Assembly: GCA_945946665.1 (NCBI GenBank)
Contig: CAMEWO010000025.1
Coordinates: 1-32,790, forward strand
Direction of reading: 5' to 3'
DNA from: an uncultured Eubacterium sp.
GTDB taxonomy: Bacteria; Bacillota; Clostridia; Lachnospirales; Lachnospiraceae
DNA: 32,790 nt
The notes beneath the pieces are model-generated. The model made no database searches. It saw only the letters and a program-made list of their open reading frames with translations, and had not been told where the DNA came from. A program made the translations under genes and the position numbers. Below are positions 15,710 through 24,482 of this stretch, one piece after another (the stretch's first letter is position 1; every line of letters begins with the position of its first letter).

Positions 15710-16807
15710 ATGTACAAAAAAGTAAAAAAGATGTCATATGGATTGATACTGGCAGCTTTGCTGGCGGTATCTTTTACTGCGTGCCAGGCAGATAACAGGC
15801 AGGGCAGGGAAACAGGGATGAATGCAGCAAACCAGTCAGCAGGTCAGGCAGTAGACCAGTCAGCGGGGCAGGTAGCAGATCAGACGGGAAATAAATCAGG
15901 AAATCAGTCAGGAAATCAGTCGGAAAATCAAGTGGCAGGTCGGTCAGCAAACCAGGCAGAAAAGACCACAGAACACCAGCATACTTACCATGAAGAACAG
16001 GTGCCTGGCAGTTGCGTTGCCTACACTAAGACAGTATACACATGTACTGGCTGTGGCGATACATATGAGGAGATTCATGAGGAAGCAGGCTACAGCGGAC
16101 ATCAATATGAGGAAAGAAGAACTCAGGCAACATGTACAGAAGCTGCAAAGATAATATATACATGTTCAGTCTGCAAAGACTCCTATAGCGTTGATGATGA
16201 GAATAACCCTGCACTTGGACATGAATCCGTATTTCAGTCAGTTGTTGTGACAGCAACAGATACCTCCCCGGGAGTTAAGAGATTTGCATGTAAAAGATGT
16301 GGGGAATACAGTGATGTTAATTATGCTCTTCCACACAAGGTTAATGCCTATAATGGAACACAGATTGTCTACGGATATTGGGACAAGGAGTGCGAGAAGG
16401 AGATAGCATCCATACTTGACGAATACAGGAAAGCCAATGGCCTCAGACCATTCCTGTCATATTCCGAGCTTAGTCAGACAGCTCGCACACGGGCAATGGA
16501 GATAGCATACTCATACAGACATAATCATTCACGTCCTACTAATGCATCATGGAGAACAGCATATAACAGTAATCTGGGGACATGTGGTGAAAATATAGCA
16601 GCCGGACAGGAAGATGCAGAGACTGTAATGTATGCCTGGAAGAATTCAAGCAGTCATAATGAAAATATGCTTGACCCTGACTTTGACAGCGTGGGAATAG
16701 GCGTATTTGTGCGGGTGGACTGCGTAGAAAGTGGTGAGGTGACAGTGCCGGACCCTGAGGGCTTATCATATAATGACAGATATTACGTCCAGTCCTTCTC
16801 AGATTAA
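15710..16807 (+). CDS. CAP/SCP-domain lipoprotein with Cys-pair modules
   Basis: A 365-aa exported protein. The N-terminus has a lipoprotein signal peptide (LILAALLAVSFTAC, lipid on the Cys of FTAC), followed by an imperfectly repeated Gln/Asn/Ser/Gly linker (NQSAGQAVDQSAGQ and variants). Next come three CxxC-type segments, YTCTGCGDTYEE, YTCSVCKDSYSV and FACKRCGEYSDV, about 40-50 residues apart, perhaps metal-binding or disulphide modules. The last ~130 residues form a CAP domain: EIASILDEYRKANGL, HNHSRP, TCGENIAAGQ, and AWKNSSSHNENMLDPDFDSVGIGV. CAP domains in bacteria are secreted and mostly uncharacterised. The start at 15710 follows AAGGGA. It probably sits on the outer face of the membrane. 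A second CAP lipoprotein lies at 27516. Confidence 0.88.
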   Translation: MYKKVKKMSYGLILAALLAVSFTACQADNRQGRETGMNAANQSAGQAVDQSAGQVADQTGNKSGNQSGNQSENQVAGRSANQAEKTTEHQHTYHEEQVPGSCVAYTKTVYTCTGCGDTYEEIHEEAGYSGHQYEERRTQATCTEAAKIIYTCSVCKDSYSVDDENNPALGHESVFQSVVVTATDTSPGVKRFACKRCGEYSDVNYALPHKVNAYNGTQIVYGYWDKECEKEIASILDEYRKANGLRPFLSYSELSQTARTRAMEIAYSYRHNHSRPTNASWRTAYNSNLGTCGENIAAGQEDAETVMYAWKNSSSHNENMLDPDFDSVGIGVFVRVDCVESGEVTVPDPEGLSYNDRYYVQSFSD

Positions 16808-16954
16808 ACCCAGGCAGTAAGTATCACAACTGAGTCAGCATACATCACAACTGAGCCAACACAACATAAAGGATGTGTAGACTGACAAAACCACATAATG
16901 TTGTGAAAGCCAGTAAAATACAGGCTTTCAGACAAAAAATATCTGATAATTTCA

Positions 16955-16983
16955 TTGACAAAGGCGTATTATCATTCTATTAT
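16955..16983 (+). promoter_or_regulatory. promoter of the Tyr-rich protein gene
   Basis: TTGACA at 16955-16960, 17-bp spacer and TATTAT at 16978-16983. Upstream at 16905-16929 GAAAGCC/GGCTTTC forms a hairpin that may end the preceding CAP gene transcript. Confidence 0.75.
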
Positions 16984-17023
16984 AAAATTAATTAATAAAA
17001 TACACCAAAGGGGACAGAAAGAT

Positions 17024-17863
17024 ATGGTTAGATTAGCAAAAAGAATCAAAGCTGTTGTATGCGCATCCATTCTGGTGGCATCTACAGCAATTGCAAGTTT
17101 AGTACCTGCAACACCGGTTAAGGCAGAAGCACCTGCAGGCTGTTCAATCAGTATCGTTGCACAGGATGAGTACAATGCCGGAGAGACAGTAAAGATTAAG
17201 ACAAGCTTTACAGACGCAACCAAGGTAACTTATGAATTCTATTCACAGAGCTTCAATCCATATTATGGATATGTACCTTCTACTAAGAAGTTCTCAGTAG
17301 AGAAAGATATTTCGGATGAAGATATTACAACAGGTGATGATGTGGTTATTGACATTCCATCTAATGCACGTGGAACATACACAGTGAAAGCTGTATTTTC
17401 TAATGATGATGATGAGGAAACAACTGTAAAAGCAGCAACTAAGTTATCAGTTAAGAACAGCAGCTATGACAAATCAATGGCTTACTATTACTATTTGAAT
17501 GGTAATAGTGGAAGCATATCAGACCCATATCTGTATTATCTGTTATCAGATGATGAGAATACAGATAAGAATGCATTACTTTACTATTATTACCTGAATA
17601 ATAACAGTGGAAGCTCAACAGTACCATCATGGTATTACTATTACCTTCTTGATGATGATGAAGATAATGATAATAACGCATTACTTTACTATTATTACCT
17701 GAATAATAACAGCACAAGCTCAACAGTACCATCATGGTATTACTATTATCTTCTTGATGATGATGAAGACAACGATAATGATGCGTTACTTTACTATTAT
17801 TATCTGAATAATACCAGCAGCACAACACCATCATGGTATTATTACTATCTTCTTAACAAATAG
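17024..17863 (+). CDS. secreted tyrosine-rich tandem-repeat protein
   Basis: A 279-aa protein I do not recognise. It has a signal peptide (residues 1 to about 35, ending PVKAEA), then an Ig-like beta domain (about 37-144: SISIVAQDEYNAGETVKIKT ... GTYTVKAVFS) containing QSFNPYYGYVPS. From residue 151 to the end it consists of four repeats of about 35 residues. Each has YYYYLN, a short Ser/Asn/Gly/Thr turn, SWYYYYLL, then an acidic DDDEDNDN link. There is no LPXTG-like motif, no membrane helix and no wall-binding domain, so anchoring is unclear. AAGGGG upstream and a consensus promoter suggest good expression. The paired four-Tyr blocks separated by acidic links suggest assembly, stacking or Tyr cross-linking; this is inference only. 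Confidence 0.85.
   Translation: MVRLAKRIKAVVCASILVASTAIASLVPATPVKAEAPAGCSISIVAQDEYNAGETVKIKTSFTDATKVTYEFYSQSFNPYYGYVPSTKKFSVEKDISDEDITTGDDVVIDIPSNARGTYTVKAVFSNDDDEETTVKAATKLSVKNSSYDKSMAYYYYLNGNSGSISDPYLYYLLSDDENTDKNALLYYYYLNNNSGSSTVPSWYYYYLLDDDEDNDNNALLYYYYLNNNSTSSTVPSWYYYYLLDDDEDNDNDALLYYYYLNNTSSTTPSWYYYYLLNK
17474..17860 (+). repeat. four tandem ~105-bp coding repeats
   Basis: Units begin at 17474, 17573, 17678 and 17783. Units 2 and 3 are both exactly 105 bp and nearly identical in DNA as well as protein, which points to recent duplication. Unit 1 is more diverged and unit 4 is truncated at the end of the gene. Confidence 0.9.
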
Positions 17864-17899
17864 AATGTAATTACGAAGTGCAATTATGCATTATATAAT

Positions 17900-17950
17900 A
17901 AGCCCGGCAAGGAAGAATTATGAAAGCACAATTCTTCCTCTGCCGGGCTT
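17900..17950. terminator. long hairpin between convergent genes
   Basis: A 20-bp arm (17900-17919, beginning AAGCCCGGCA) pairs with 17930-17950 with one bulged base. Neither side has a strong T-run, but the stem is very stable and lies between two convergent genes, so it is probably a bidirectional terminator. Confidence 0.75.
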
Positions 17951-17973
17951 AACGTATCAGATATTAATGGTAC

Positions 17974-19998
17974 TTAATAAGTTATATTAAGCTTTATCGT
18001 ATGATTAATACCGCCATACTTCGGATCGTTGAAGTACAGTCTTATGGTGTGGGTTCCAGGCTGCAGACTGTCCAGACTCTTGAAGTAATAATTAGAATTC
18101 TTAGTTGAGTAGGAAAGGGATGGGGATATACCGATACAGTTCATAGCCTCAATCTCCTTTGAAAGTTCTTCCGTTACATGTCCCTTTCGGAAAGTGTACT
18201 CATCCTTGGTGGTTTTAATATACGGGTCAGTCAGAACAATCTCATAGTTGTGGTAAGAGAACTTAGAAACATCCATATCTACATACCCTTCGATACCATC
18301 AACAGTGTTGGTAACACCGTACTGCCACATGTCATACTTGTACTTGAAATCCGGTCCAGGCTCCTTGGCAGTCCAGCGCTTGCTGGTGTAGTAGTTCTTC
18401 TTGTAATACATGGCAAGCCATACCTTGTATTTGCTGGTGAGAGTCTTCGCATCAACAATATTGTACCAGTCGTTGCGGCAGAAATATATCATCGGAGTAT
18501 AACCTGCATCTGCTATCTTATCTGCAAATGTAGTGCAGATTGAGGTTAATGCAGATTTACTTATCTTATACTTGGCAACGCGGTAGCCCTTAGCAGATTC
18601 CCAGTCAAATGCCACCGGATATATGATGTTATACTTCTTAATAAGGTTAATACAGTATTCTGCCTCGGCAGCAGCCTCCTTAGTGTTAATTGCCTGGGAG
18701 AAGAAATATATTCCCACCTGTAATCCGTTGGCGAGGGCACCTTCTATATTCTTCTCAAATGCTTTATCCGTATACAATGTTCCATCAGAACCAGTTGAAC
18801 GTCCTCCGCACTTAATAATTACAAAATCCATGCCAGAAGCCTTGACCTTAGCCCAGTCGATTTTCTTCTTATCACTCTGGTAATGGGATACATCTATACC
18901 GAAGCACATGTCTTTAGTTTCAAGCAATTCCGTGGTGGTTGGTTCATCTTCAACAACAGCAGCTTCATTGGCATCACTGGATTCCTCAACTACGTCACTG
19001 CTTGTCTTGGCGGCAGCGACAGCGGCTTCAGCGGCAGCCTTGGCAGCAGCTTCCTCCTCTGCCTTGATTTTCATCAGGCGTTCATTAACTATATTATTGT
19101 ATGTGTCCTCATCAGGTATTGAATCTACTGATGCAAGATATGTTGCTGTATCAGATTCCTGATTGTAGTACGCCAGTTTCGATGATAAAGCTGATGTTAC
19201 AGCATTATATTCCTTATATGTGAACCCGTCTTTAATAGAGAATGCAGAACTATACTCAAGCTTGTCTGTATATGGGGTATAAGCCTCATCAATAAGTTCG
19301 TCATTAAGTAACCGCTCAGTAACAGCGTCGACAATCTGCTGTTTCTCATTATCAAGCTCTCCGGGAGTGCTGTTGATGGCTGATAAAGCACCAGACATTA
19401 CAGTAAGCTTTTCCGTTGCTTCACCATCTATATCATACAGAATTCCGGAACTGGAATAAATGTTCTGTAATTCCCTTAACTTCTGGGATTTAATAACCTG
19501 ATTAGTCCTCTCCGCCTCAGCCAGCTTTAACTGTTCTTCTGCAATAGATTCTGATTCCGCTATAGAGGCAGCCTCTGCCGTAGCTAGAGCCGCCGCAGTA
19601 TCCCTTGAATGCTTCATATACACAGCAGTTCCACCAATGGCAAGAATTAAAGCAGCCGCTCCAATGGCAGCTCCTGTTATAAGCTTCTTTTTAGATGTTT
19701 TAGATAGCTTGGTAGAATGATTGGTAGAGTGCTTCGAAGAATGGTTCGTAGAAGGCTTTCTTTTACGAGGTTTCTTGGAATGCTCCTTCTGAGGCTTATC
19801 ATGAGAATCATCATGAGAATCATCATAAGAATCATCATAAGAATCATCATAAGAATCATCGTAAGAACCATCATAAGTATCATCCTGAAAATCATCATAA
19901 GTATCATTCTCAAACCCATCAGTATCCTTGTTATCAGTATCATCATCAAATTCATAATCAAGCACATCATCAAGCTGGACTTCCGTATAGTCTTTCAT
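17974..19998 (-). CDS. membrane-anchored GH25 muramidase with acidic repeat tail
   Basis: A 674-aa type II membrane protein. Residues 1-104 are cytoplasmic: acidic at first, with DDSY repeats at 43-66, then Lys/Arg/Ser/His-rich. A membrane helix lies at about 105-128. The outer part begins with a helical Ala/Glu-rich region (130-350), followed by a GH25 lysozyme domain (about 365-575): GIDVSHYQ with D369, DFVIIKCGGRS, VGIYFFSQA and PVAFDWES with the D465/E467 pair. GH25 enzymes cut N-acetylmuramyl-1,4-N-acetylglucosamine bonds in peptidoglycan. The last ~95 residues form an extra C-terminal domain of unknown role. The start at 19998 is 6 bp from GAGAGAG. A cytoplasmic tail on a muramidase is unusual and could link it to a cytoplasmic partner. 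Confidence 0.9.
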   Translation of the reverse strand: MKDYTEVQLDDVLDYEFDDDTDNKDTDGFENDTYDDFQDDTYDGSYDDSYDDSYDDSYDDSHDDSHDKPQKEHSKKPRKRKPSTNHSSKHSTNHSTKLSKTSKKKLITGAAIGAAALILAIGGTAVYMKHSRDTAAALATAEAASIAESESIAEEQLKLAEAERTNQVIKSQKLRELQNIYSSSGILYDIDGEATEKLTVMSGALSAINSTPGELDNEKQQIVDAVTERLLNDELIDEAYTPYTDKLEYSSAFSIKDGFTYKEYNAVTSALSSKLAYYNQESDTATYLASVDSIPDEDTYNNIVNERLMKIKAEEEAAAKAAAEAAVAAAKTSSDVVEESSDANEAAVVEDEPTTTELLETKDMCFGIDVSHYQSDKKKIDWAKVKASGMDFVIIKCGGRSTGSDGTLYTDKAFEKNIEGALANGLQVGIYFFSQAINTKEAAAEAEYCINLIKKYNIIYPVAFDWESAKGYRVAKYKISKSALTSICTTFADKIADAGYTPMIYFCRNDWYNIVDAKTLTSKYKVWLAMYYKKNYYTSKRWTAKEPGPDFKYKYDMWQYGVTNTVDGIEGYVDMDVSKFSYHNYEIVLTDPYIKTTKDEYTFRKGHVTEELSKEIEAMNCIGISPSLSYSTKNSNYYFKSLDSLQPGTHTIRLYFNDPKYGGINHTIKLNITY
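19801..19872 (-). repeat. 12-bp coding microsatellite (DDSY/DDSH repeats)
   Basis: Six units of a 12-bp repeat (plus strand about GAATCATCATAA) encode DGSY, DDSY x3 and DDSH x2 in the cytoplasmic tail of the GH25 protein. The 12-bp unit keeps the frame, so copy number changes would alter tail length only. Confidence 0.85.
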
Positions 19999-20058
19999 AT
20001 TATTCTCTCTCTCATCCTTATTAGTATAGGGTATCCACATGAAGAATACTCAACAGCT

Positions 20059-20087
20059 ATTATATTTCTTTGATGTTGGATTTTCAA
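20059..20087 (-). promoter_or_regulatory. promoter of the GH25 gene
   Basis: On the minus strand: TTGAAA (20087-20082), 17-bp spacer, TATAAT (20064-20059). Divergent to the defence cassette. Confidence 0.75.
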
Positions 20088-20238
20088 GGATAAATATGGA
20101 GAGGATATTCTTTTATTATATAGAGAAATTAATGTAGAAGCTGAAGAAAAGGAAAAGATAAGATGACAAAAAATAGGCAAAATGTATAGAAAAAGAGAGG
20201 GTAGTGTGTTATAGTAAATACACTGGGTGGGTTGTGTG

Positions 20239-20244
20239 TATAAT
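20239..20244 (+). promoter_or_regulatory. -10 element for the hamAB cassette
   Basis: A perfect TATAAT lies 23 bp before the hamA start. No good -35 was found 16-18 bp upstream, so the promoter may be weak or need an activator. Confidence 0.4.
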
Positions 20245-20266
20245 ATGTTTGAAGGTGGTTTATACA

Positions 20267-21130
20267 ATGGCAGGTATATCAAAGGTACTGGAAACAGAAT
20301 TGAATGGCTTGAAGGTTAATCTTTTCGAATTTGATATTGAAAATGAAGAAAGCTTTAATGAGATAAAAGCATATTTAGTTAATAAAGTAAAAATATCTAA
20401 AGTACATGATATAGAAGAATATGATTTGACGTATTATGGAACAAAAAATTTGAACCCAGATTTTGTAGCTAGATTTAATGAGCAGGTTTCAAAAATCAAT
20501 ATCCCTAAAAAAACGAAAATATCACAATTTGATGTTCGAAGAGAACGCGTGACAGAATGGATGGCACAGTATTTGTTAGAACAAGAATATGGTTGTAAGT
20601 TTTACGATGAAGCTGATAAAAGAGTAAATTTAAAAACCGTTGAAATTGATAAGCATACTGACGGGATAGATGTTCCTGGTATTTGGATAGATAATGATAG
20701 AATTCGATTTGTTGTATGTGAGGTCAAGGCATCTGAAGAAAATAAAATACCATGTGATTCTGTGCAACCTTTACAAGAGGATATTCAGAAAGCTATTGAT
20801 GATGTAGATAATCGGGTTTCTCACGAAATTTTGGAATATATGCATGGTATAAGAAATGTTAAAATGCAGGACGATATATTAGAAAAAATAGTGGACTTCT
20901 TAGCGCAATTAATTGCGGGAGAAAAGAAAGACTTAGCAGATAATATAATGTTTTTCCCGTTTTTACTTAGAAATAACGAGAAAATTGTTCCAGAGATGAA
21001 CATAGACGATTATAAGAATTTTTCTTTACAGGGAGTTAAAAGAGAAAATGTCAAGAATATAATCTTATCATTTAGGAAGAAATTTTCTGAATTTAGCAAT
21101 GAAGTCTATGAAGAGGCGATAGGTGAATAG
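20267..21130 (+). CDS. hamA: HamA-like DUF1837 nuclease, Hachiman anti-phage system
   Basis: A 287-aa cytoplasmic protein that I assign to HamA (DUF1837). The central segment has a PD-(D/E)XK-type core: KHTDGIDVPGIW, acidic residues at D132/D135, then RIRFVVCEVKAS with E152 and K154. Upstream helices include RERVTEWMAQYLLEQEYGCKFY. The rest is helical and ends in an acidic tail. In Hachiman (and related AbpAB) systems this effector is held by the HamB helicase and released to cut DNA when phage replication is sensed. GAAGGTGG sets the start at 20267, 8 bp away. hamB begins 2 bp after the stop, so the two are translationally coupled. The low GC and AT-rich codon use differ from the flanking genes. 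The family call rests on gene order and motif, without a search. Confidence 0.8.
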   Translation: MAGISKVLETELNGLKVNLFEFDIENEESFNEIKAYLVNKVKISKVHDIEEYDLTYYGTKNLNPDFVARFNEQVSKINIPKKTKISQFDVRRERVTEWMAQYLLEQEYGCKFYDEADKRVNLKTVEIDKHTDGIDVPGIWIDNDRIRFVVCEVKASEENKIPCDSVQPLQEDIQKAIDDVDNRVSHEILEYMHGIRNVKMQDDILEKIVDFLAQLIAGEKKDLADNIMFFPFLLRNNEKIVPEMNIDDYKNFSLQGVKRENVKNIILSFRKKFSEFSNEVYEEAIGE

Positions 21131-21132
21131 CA

Positions 21133-24100
21133 ATGGAATATATTGAGAGCATAATAAATACAATAGAAAAAGTGTTTAATGTAAGCGAAGAAAATATTTC
21201 TTCGCTTACTGTTATGCTCTCAGATATTGAAACTAGTCACTTATATAATAAGTTTTCAGCAGAAGAACAAAGTAAGAAATATTTGAATAGTGATTTACTT
21301 TCTAAGGCGAATTTGCTGAATGCGTTATTGGAAATTGTTTTAGAGAATCCTAATATGGATTTAATTGAGAGCGACAAACGAAAAGAGTTACTTGTAGGAT
21401 TATGTGGAACAGTAGCATCCCTGTATGAACAAGTTCTAGATCAGATTAATGATAATGAGTGTTGGGAAAATATGTCATATCTGGTTATGTATAGTATGTT
21501 ATCTTATATGGCAGATAAACAGACAATGTCTGATTTGGCTATTAAGGAATATAATGCTAAATTGACCAAAATGATGAGTTTATACAATGAATTCCCAATA
21601 ATTCAGAAATTAGAATATGATACATACTATCTAATTGTATTATTGATGAGTAATATTAAAAACTATGATGGATTGACACAGTTAAATTCCTTTATTAAAA
21701 GAGCAAATGATAATTTAGATGAGGCTCAAAGGGAAGAGCTTGCAAAAGCTGAATTAGATATAACTGCTGGACTAAAGATTGCTTCTTATGGGAACATTAT
21801 TTATTTGACAACGGTTTTAAAAGAATATCTTTTTAGCGGCAAGATTGATAGTTCGGAAAATCAAGATATATATAGTGTTATTGATATGTATTCATATAAT
21901 GCATTTCATTTGCTGGATAATGAAAGCATTGACTTGAGACTCATTGGGCATTTGTTGCGATATGCATATGAAAGAGTGGCAGAAAATTCAATATGGAACA
22001 TTGCAGAAAAGTCACCATTAATAAGAAAGTTTATCGAAGAAAACCTTTCCAATGGTAATAGATACATATATTCTTTATTGCCATCTCAGAGAGAGGTTAT
22101 TTCGGATGTGTTAACGCCTAAAAAGAGTATTGTTGTTGGAATGCCGACTAGTGCAGGAAAGTCGTTGCTGGCAGAGATGCAGATATTATTTAGTATTCAT
22201 AACTATAAAACAGCCGATTTTAATCCTACAGTATGTTATATTGTTCCAACTAATGCACTTATTGATCAAGTTAAAATTGATTTGCAAAGTGATTTTAAGG
22301 AATTTAATTTTAATATAGAAACAGCATTACCATATTATGATGTTGATGAGATAGAAAATGAAATATTGACGAGAACGCATATTGATATATTAATTAGTAC
22401 ACCCGAAAAATTAGAGGCACTTGTAAGACAGAATCATCCGGCAATACAAAACACTCGTTTAGTTATTATGGATGAAGCTCATAATTTAGGAGACAAATCA
22501 CGAGGCTCTAAATTTGAACTGGTCTTATCGTCTATAAAGCAAAATATGAAAGAGGCAAATTTTCTTTTATTAAGCCCCTTTATTAGTAATGCTCAGGAAA
22601 TAAGTGAGTGGTTAGCCGACTCACCAAGAAATGCAGACATTATTTCCATTGAGTGGGCACCAACCAAACAATATATTGGTTGTAATTTACTTGATAGAAA
22701 GAAAACAAAATCTGTTCTGCAGTTTTACAGATCACCAAGAAACCAATTGGGGACAGAAGATGTAGAAATTTCCCTGAACCTGAATCCGCAGGATGTGAAA
22801 GAAGAACTTGGATTAGATAGTATTGATAATACGGTTCGACTTTGTGTGGTTCTGAATGATTTTATTGAACAGGAAGGGAATATTCTGGTTTTGTGTGGTG
22901 GCAGAGGTACCACTTTGAAATTGGCATCATATACGAAAATGTATTTTGAAGAAAAAGGTATGCTGCCTGATATGAACTGTGACGAGGAAATTCAACGTGC
23001 AATAGAAATTGTAAAGTTAGAAAATGGAGAAAATGATCCTTTAATTGAATGTTTGAAATTTGGTATCTGTTATCATAATTCTGGATTATCAAGTTTGGTC
23101 AAGGAAACTATCGAGGAATTAGTTCGAAATAATAAGATAAAACTTATATTTGCAACAACAACATTGGCACAAGGAATGAATTTCCCGATTAATACGGTTA
23201 TTTTTGATACAGTTAAATTGCGTAATAAAGGTGATTTATCAAATGATGAGTTTTGGAATATAGCAGGGCGTGCTGGTAGAGCATACAAGGATAAAGAGGG
23301 ATATATTATTCTTTCCTATTCTAATTCCCAGAAAGAAACCAAGTCAATAGTGAAAAGATATATTGAATCAGATTTAAAAGAAGTAATATCTTCACTGAAT
23401 GCTTATTTTACGGGAAATAGTACTATAAGTTTTGACTACAATGTGTTAAAAGAACCCAATAATGCACCAATATTAAATCTGCTGCAATATATAAACCATA
23501 TATTAAACATTAGTTATGATTATAATATTAGCCCAAAAGATATTGCTAAAATCAGGGGAATATTAACGGATTCTTATTTGTATCATAGCTTGAGTAAACA
23601 GGAAGGTTTTGTTAATGCACAAAGAAAACTTAATACTTTTGTAGCGCAATATATTCGTCATGTTAACGAAAATAAAAAGGAAGATATGGCGAAGGCTGAT
23701 GAATTAGGTATTAGTGATATAAGTTACACAAAGGTTAAAGATATCATAGGTGCGTTTATCCATAGACTGAAAGAAAACGGAGATGATGAGTATAAGGCTT
23801 CAGAAATTATTCTTCGAACTAAGAATATTGAGCGCTTGACAGAGATTATTAATATTATTGCAAAAATTCCTGAAATAAAAATTGATATGTTAGGGCAAGG
23901 GACGATGGATCCAGAAAGTATAGCTAAGTTGCTTATGGGCTGGGTAAATGGCGATAAGGTAAGAGATATTGCGAAAGAAATTAAACGACCAGGGCAAAGC
24001 GATGAAGATGCAATTTCTTTATGCAATCGTTATCTTAATAGCCAGATGAAGTCTTATATGCCATGGGGAATAAATATATATCAGACCGTGAGCTTTGATT

Positions 24101-24372
24101 TGCAGACAGAAAATGCACAAATGTTACCTTCTTATATTTATTATGGGGTATCAAGCAAGGAAGCAGTAATTGTATCGAAGTTGGGGGTGCCAAGATTTGC
24201 TGTTGGTAATGTGTTGAGGGTTCTTAAAGAGAAGAATCCTGAATTACCAATTACTATAGATAATATGAATCGGTTAAGGGCGGCAATAAACAAAATAGAA
24301 TCTGCTGATTATGAAATCGAAAATGTGTCAAATAAGGTAATTAAGGAAATTGTTGATAAGCGAATCGGGTAG
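21133..24372 (+). CDS. hamB: HamB-like Ski2-type DEAH helicase, Hachiman anti-phage system
   Basis: A 1079-aa superfamily 2 helicase. An N-terminal helical region of about 310 residues precedes the motor: LPSQREVI (Q-like), Walker A MPTSAGKS (337-344), motif Ia PTNALIDQV, VIMDEAHN with the DEAH box at 447-450, a motif III that reads LLLSPFISN rather than SAT, then ATTTLAQGMNFP and the arginine-finger motif AGRAGRA (711-717). The C-terminal ~300 residues are helical. This arrangement matches HamB of Hachiman, which tracks DNA and controls the HamA nuclease. AGGTG at 21121-21125 lies 8 bp before the ATG. No clear terminator follows; the next gene starts 110 bp downstream with its own promoter. 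The family call rests on length, motifs and the DUF1837 partner. Confidence 0.85.
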   Translation: MEYIESIINTIEKVFNVSEENISSLTVMLSDIETSHLYNKFSAEEQSKKYLNSDLLSKANLLNALLEIVLENPNMDLIESDKRKELLVGLCGTVASLYEQVLDQINDNECWENMSYLVMYSMLSYMADKQTMSDLAIKEYNAKLTKMMSLYNEFPIIQKLEYDTYYLIVLLMSNIKNYDGLTQLNSFIKRANDNLDEAQREELAKAELDITAGLKIASYGNIIYLTTVLKEYLFSGKIDSSENQDIYSVIDMYSYNAFHLLDNESIDLRLIGHLLRYAYERVAENSIWNIAEKSPLIRKFIEENLSNGNRYIYSLLPSQREVISDVLTPKKSIVVGMPTSAGKSLLAEMQILFSIHNYKTADFNPTVCYIVPTNALIDQVKIDLQSDFKEFNFNIETALPYYDVDEIENEILTRTHIDILISTPEKLEALVRQNHPAIQNTRLVIMDEAHNLGDKSRGSKFELVLSSIKQNMKEANFLLLSPFISNAQEISEWLADSPRNADIISIEWAPTKQYIGCNLLDRKKTKSVLQFYRSPRNQLGTEDVEISLNLNPQDVKEELGLDSIDNTVRLCVVLNDFIEQEGNILVLCGGRGTTLKLASYTKMYFEEKGMLPDMNCDEEIQRAIEIVKLENGENDPLIECLKFGICYHNSGLSSLVKETIEELVRNNKIKLIFATTTLAQGMNFPINTVIFDTVKLRNKGDLSNDEFWNIAGRAGRAYKDKEGYIILSYSNSQKETKSIVKRYIESDLKEVISSLNAYFTGNSTISFDYNVLKEPNNAPILNLLQYINHILNISYDYNISPKDIAKIRGILTDSYLYHSLSKQEGFVNAQRKLNTFVAQYIRHVNENKKEDMAKADELGISDISYTKVKDIIGAFIHRLKENGDDEYKASEIILRTKNIERLTEIINIIAKIPEIKIDMLGQGTMDPESIAKLLMGWVNGDKVRDIAKEIKRPGQSDEDAISLCNRYLNSQMKSYMPWGINIYQTVSFDLQTENAQMLPSYIYYGVSSKEAVIVSKLGVPRFAVGNVLRVLKEKNPELPITIDNMNRLRAAINKIESADYEIENVSNKVIKEIVDKRIG

Positions 24373-24393
24373 TATGCACAGCATTGGCAATAG

Positions 24394-24422
24394 TTGACAA
24401 ATACATTATAAAGATATATCAT
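24394..24422 (+). promoter_or_regulatory. promoter of the SPKTS surface protein gene
   Basis: TTGACA at 24394-24399, 17-bp spacer, TATCAT at 24417-24422. Confidence 0.7.
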
Positions 24423-24482
24423 CAAAATAGTTTGATTTATTACAAAAATACTAAAATACGTAAGTACGGAGGGGATAATATT

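Noticed and set aside
17474-17860. CRISPR-like array at the repetitive region
   Set aside because: The repeats are long, contiguous, in frame and coding, with no unique spacers.
19717-20073. Plus-strand Ile/Arg-rich open frame opposite the GH25 tail
   Set aside because: It is the antisense of the DDSY repeat, so its Ile/Arg repetition is an artefact.
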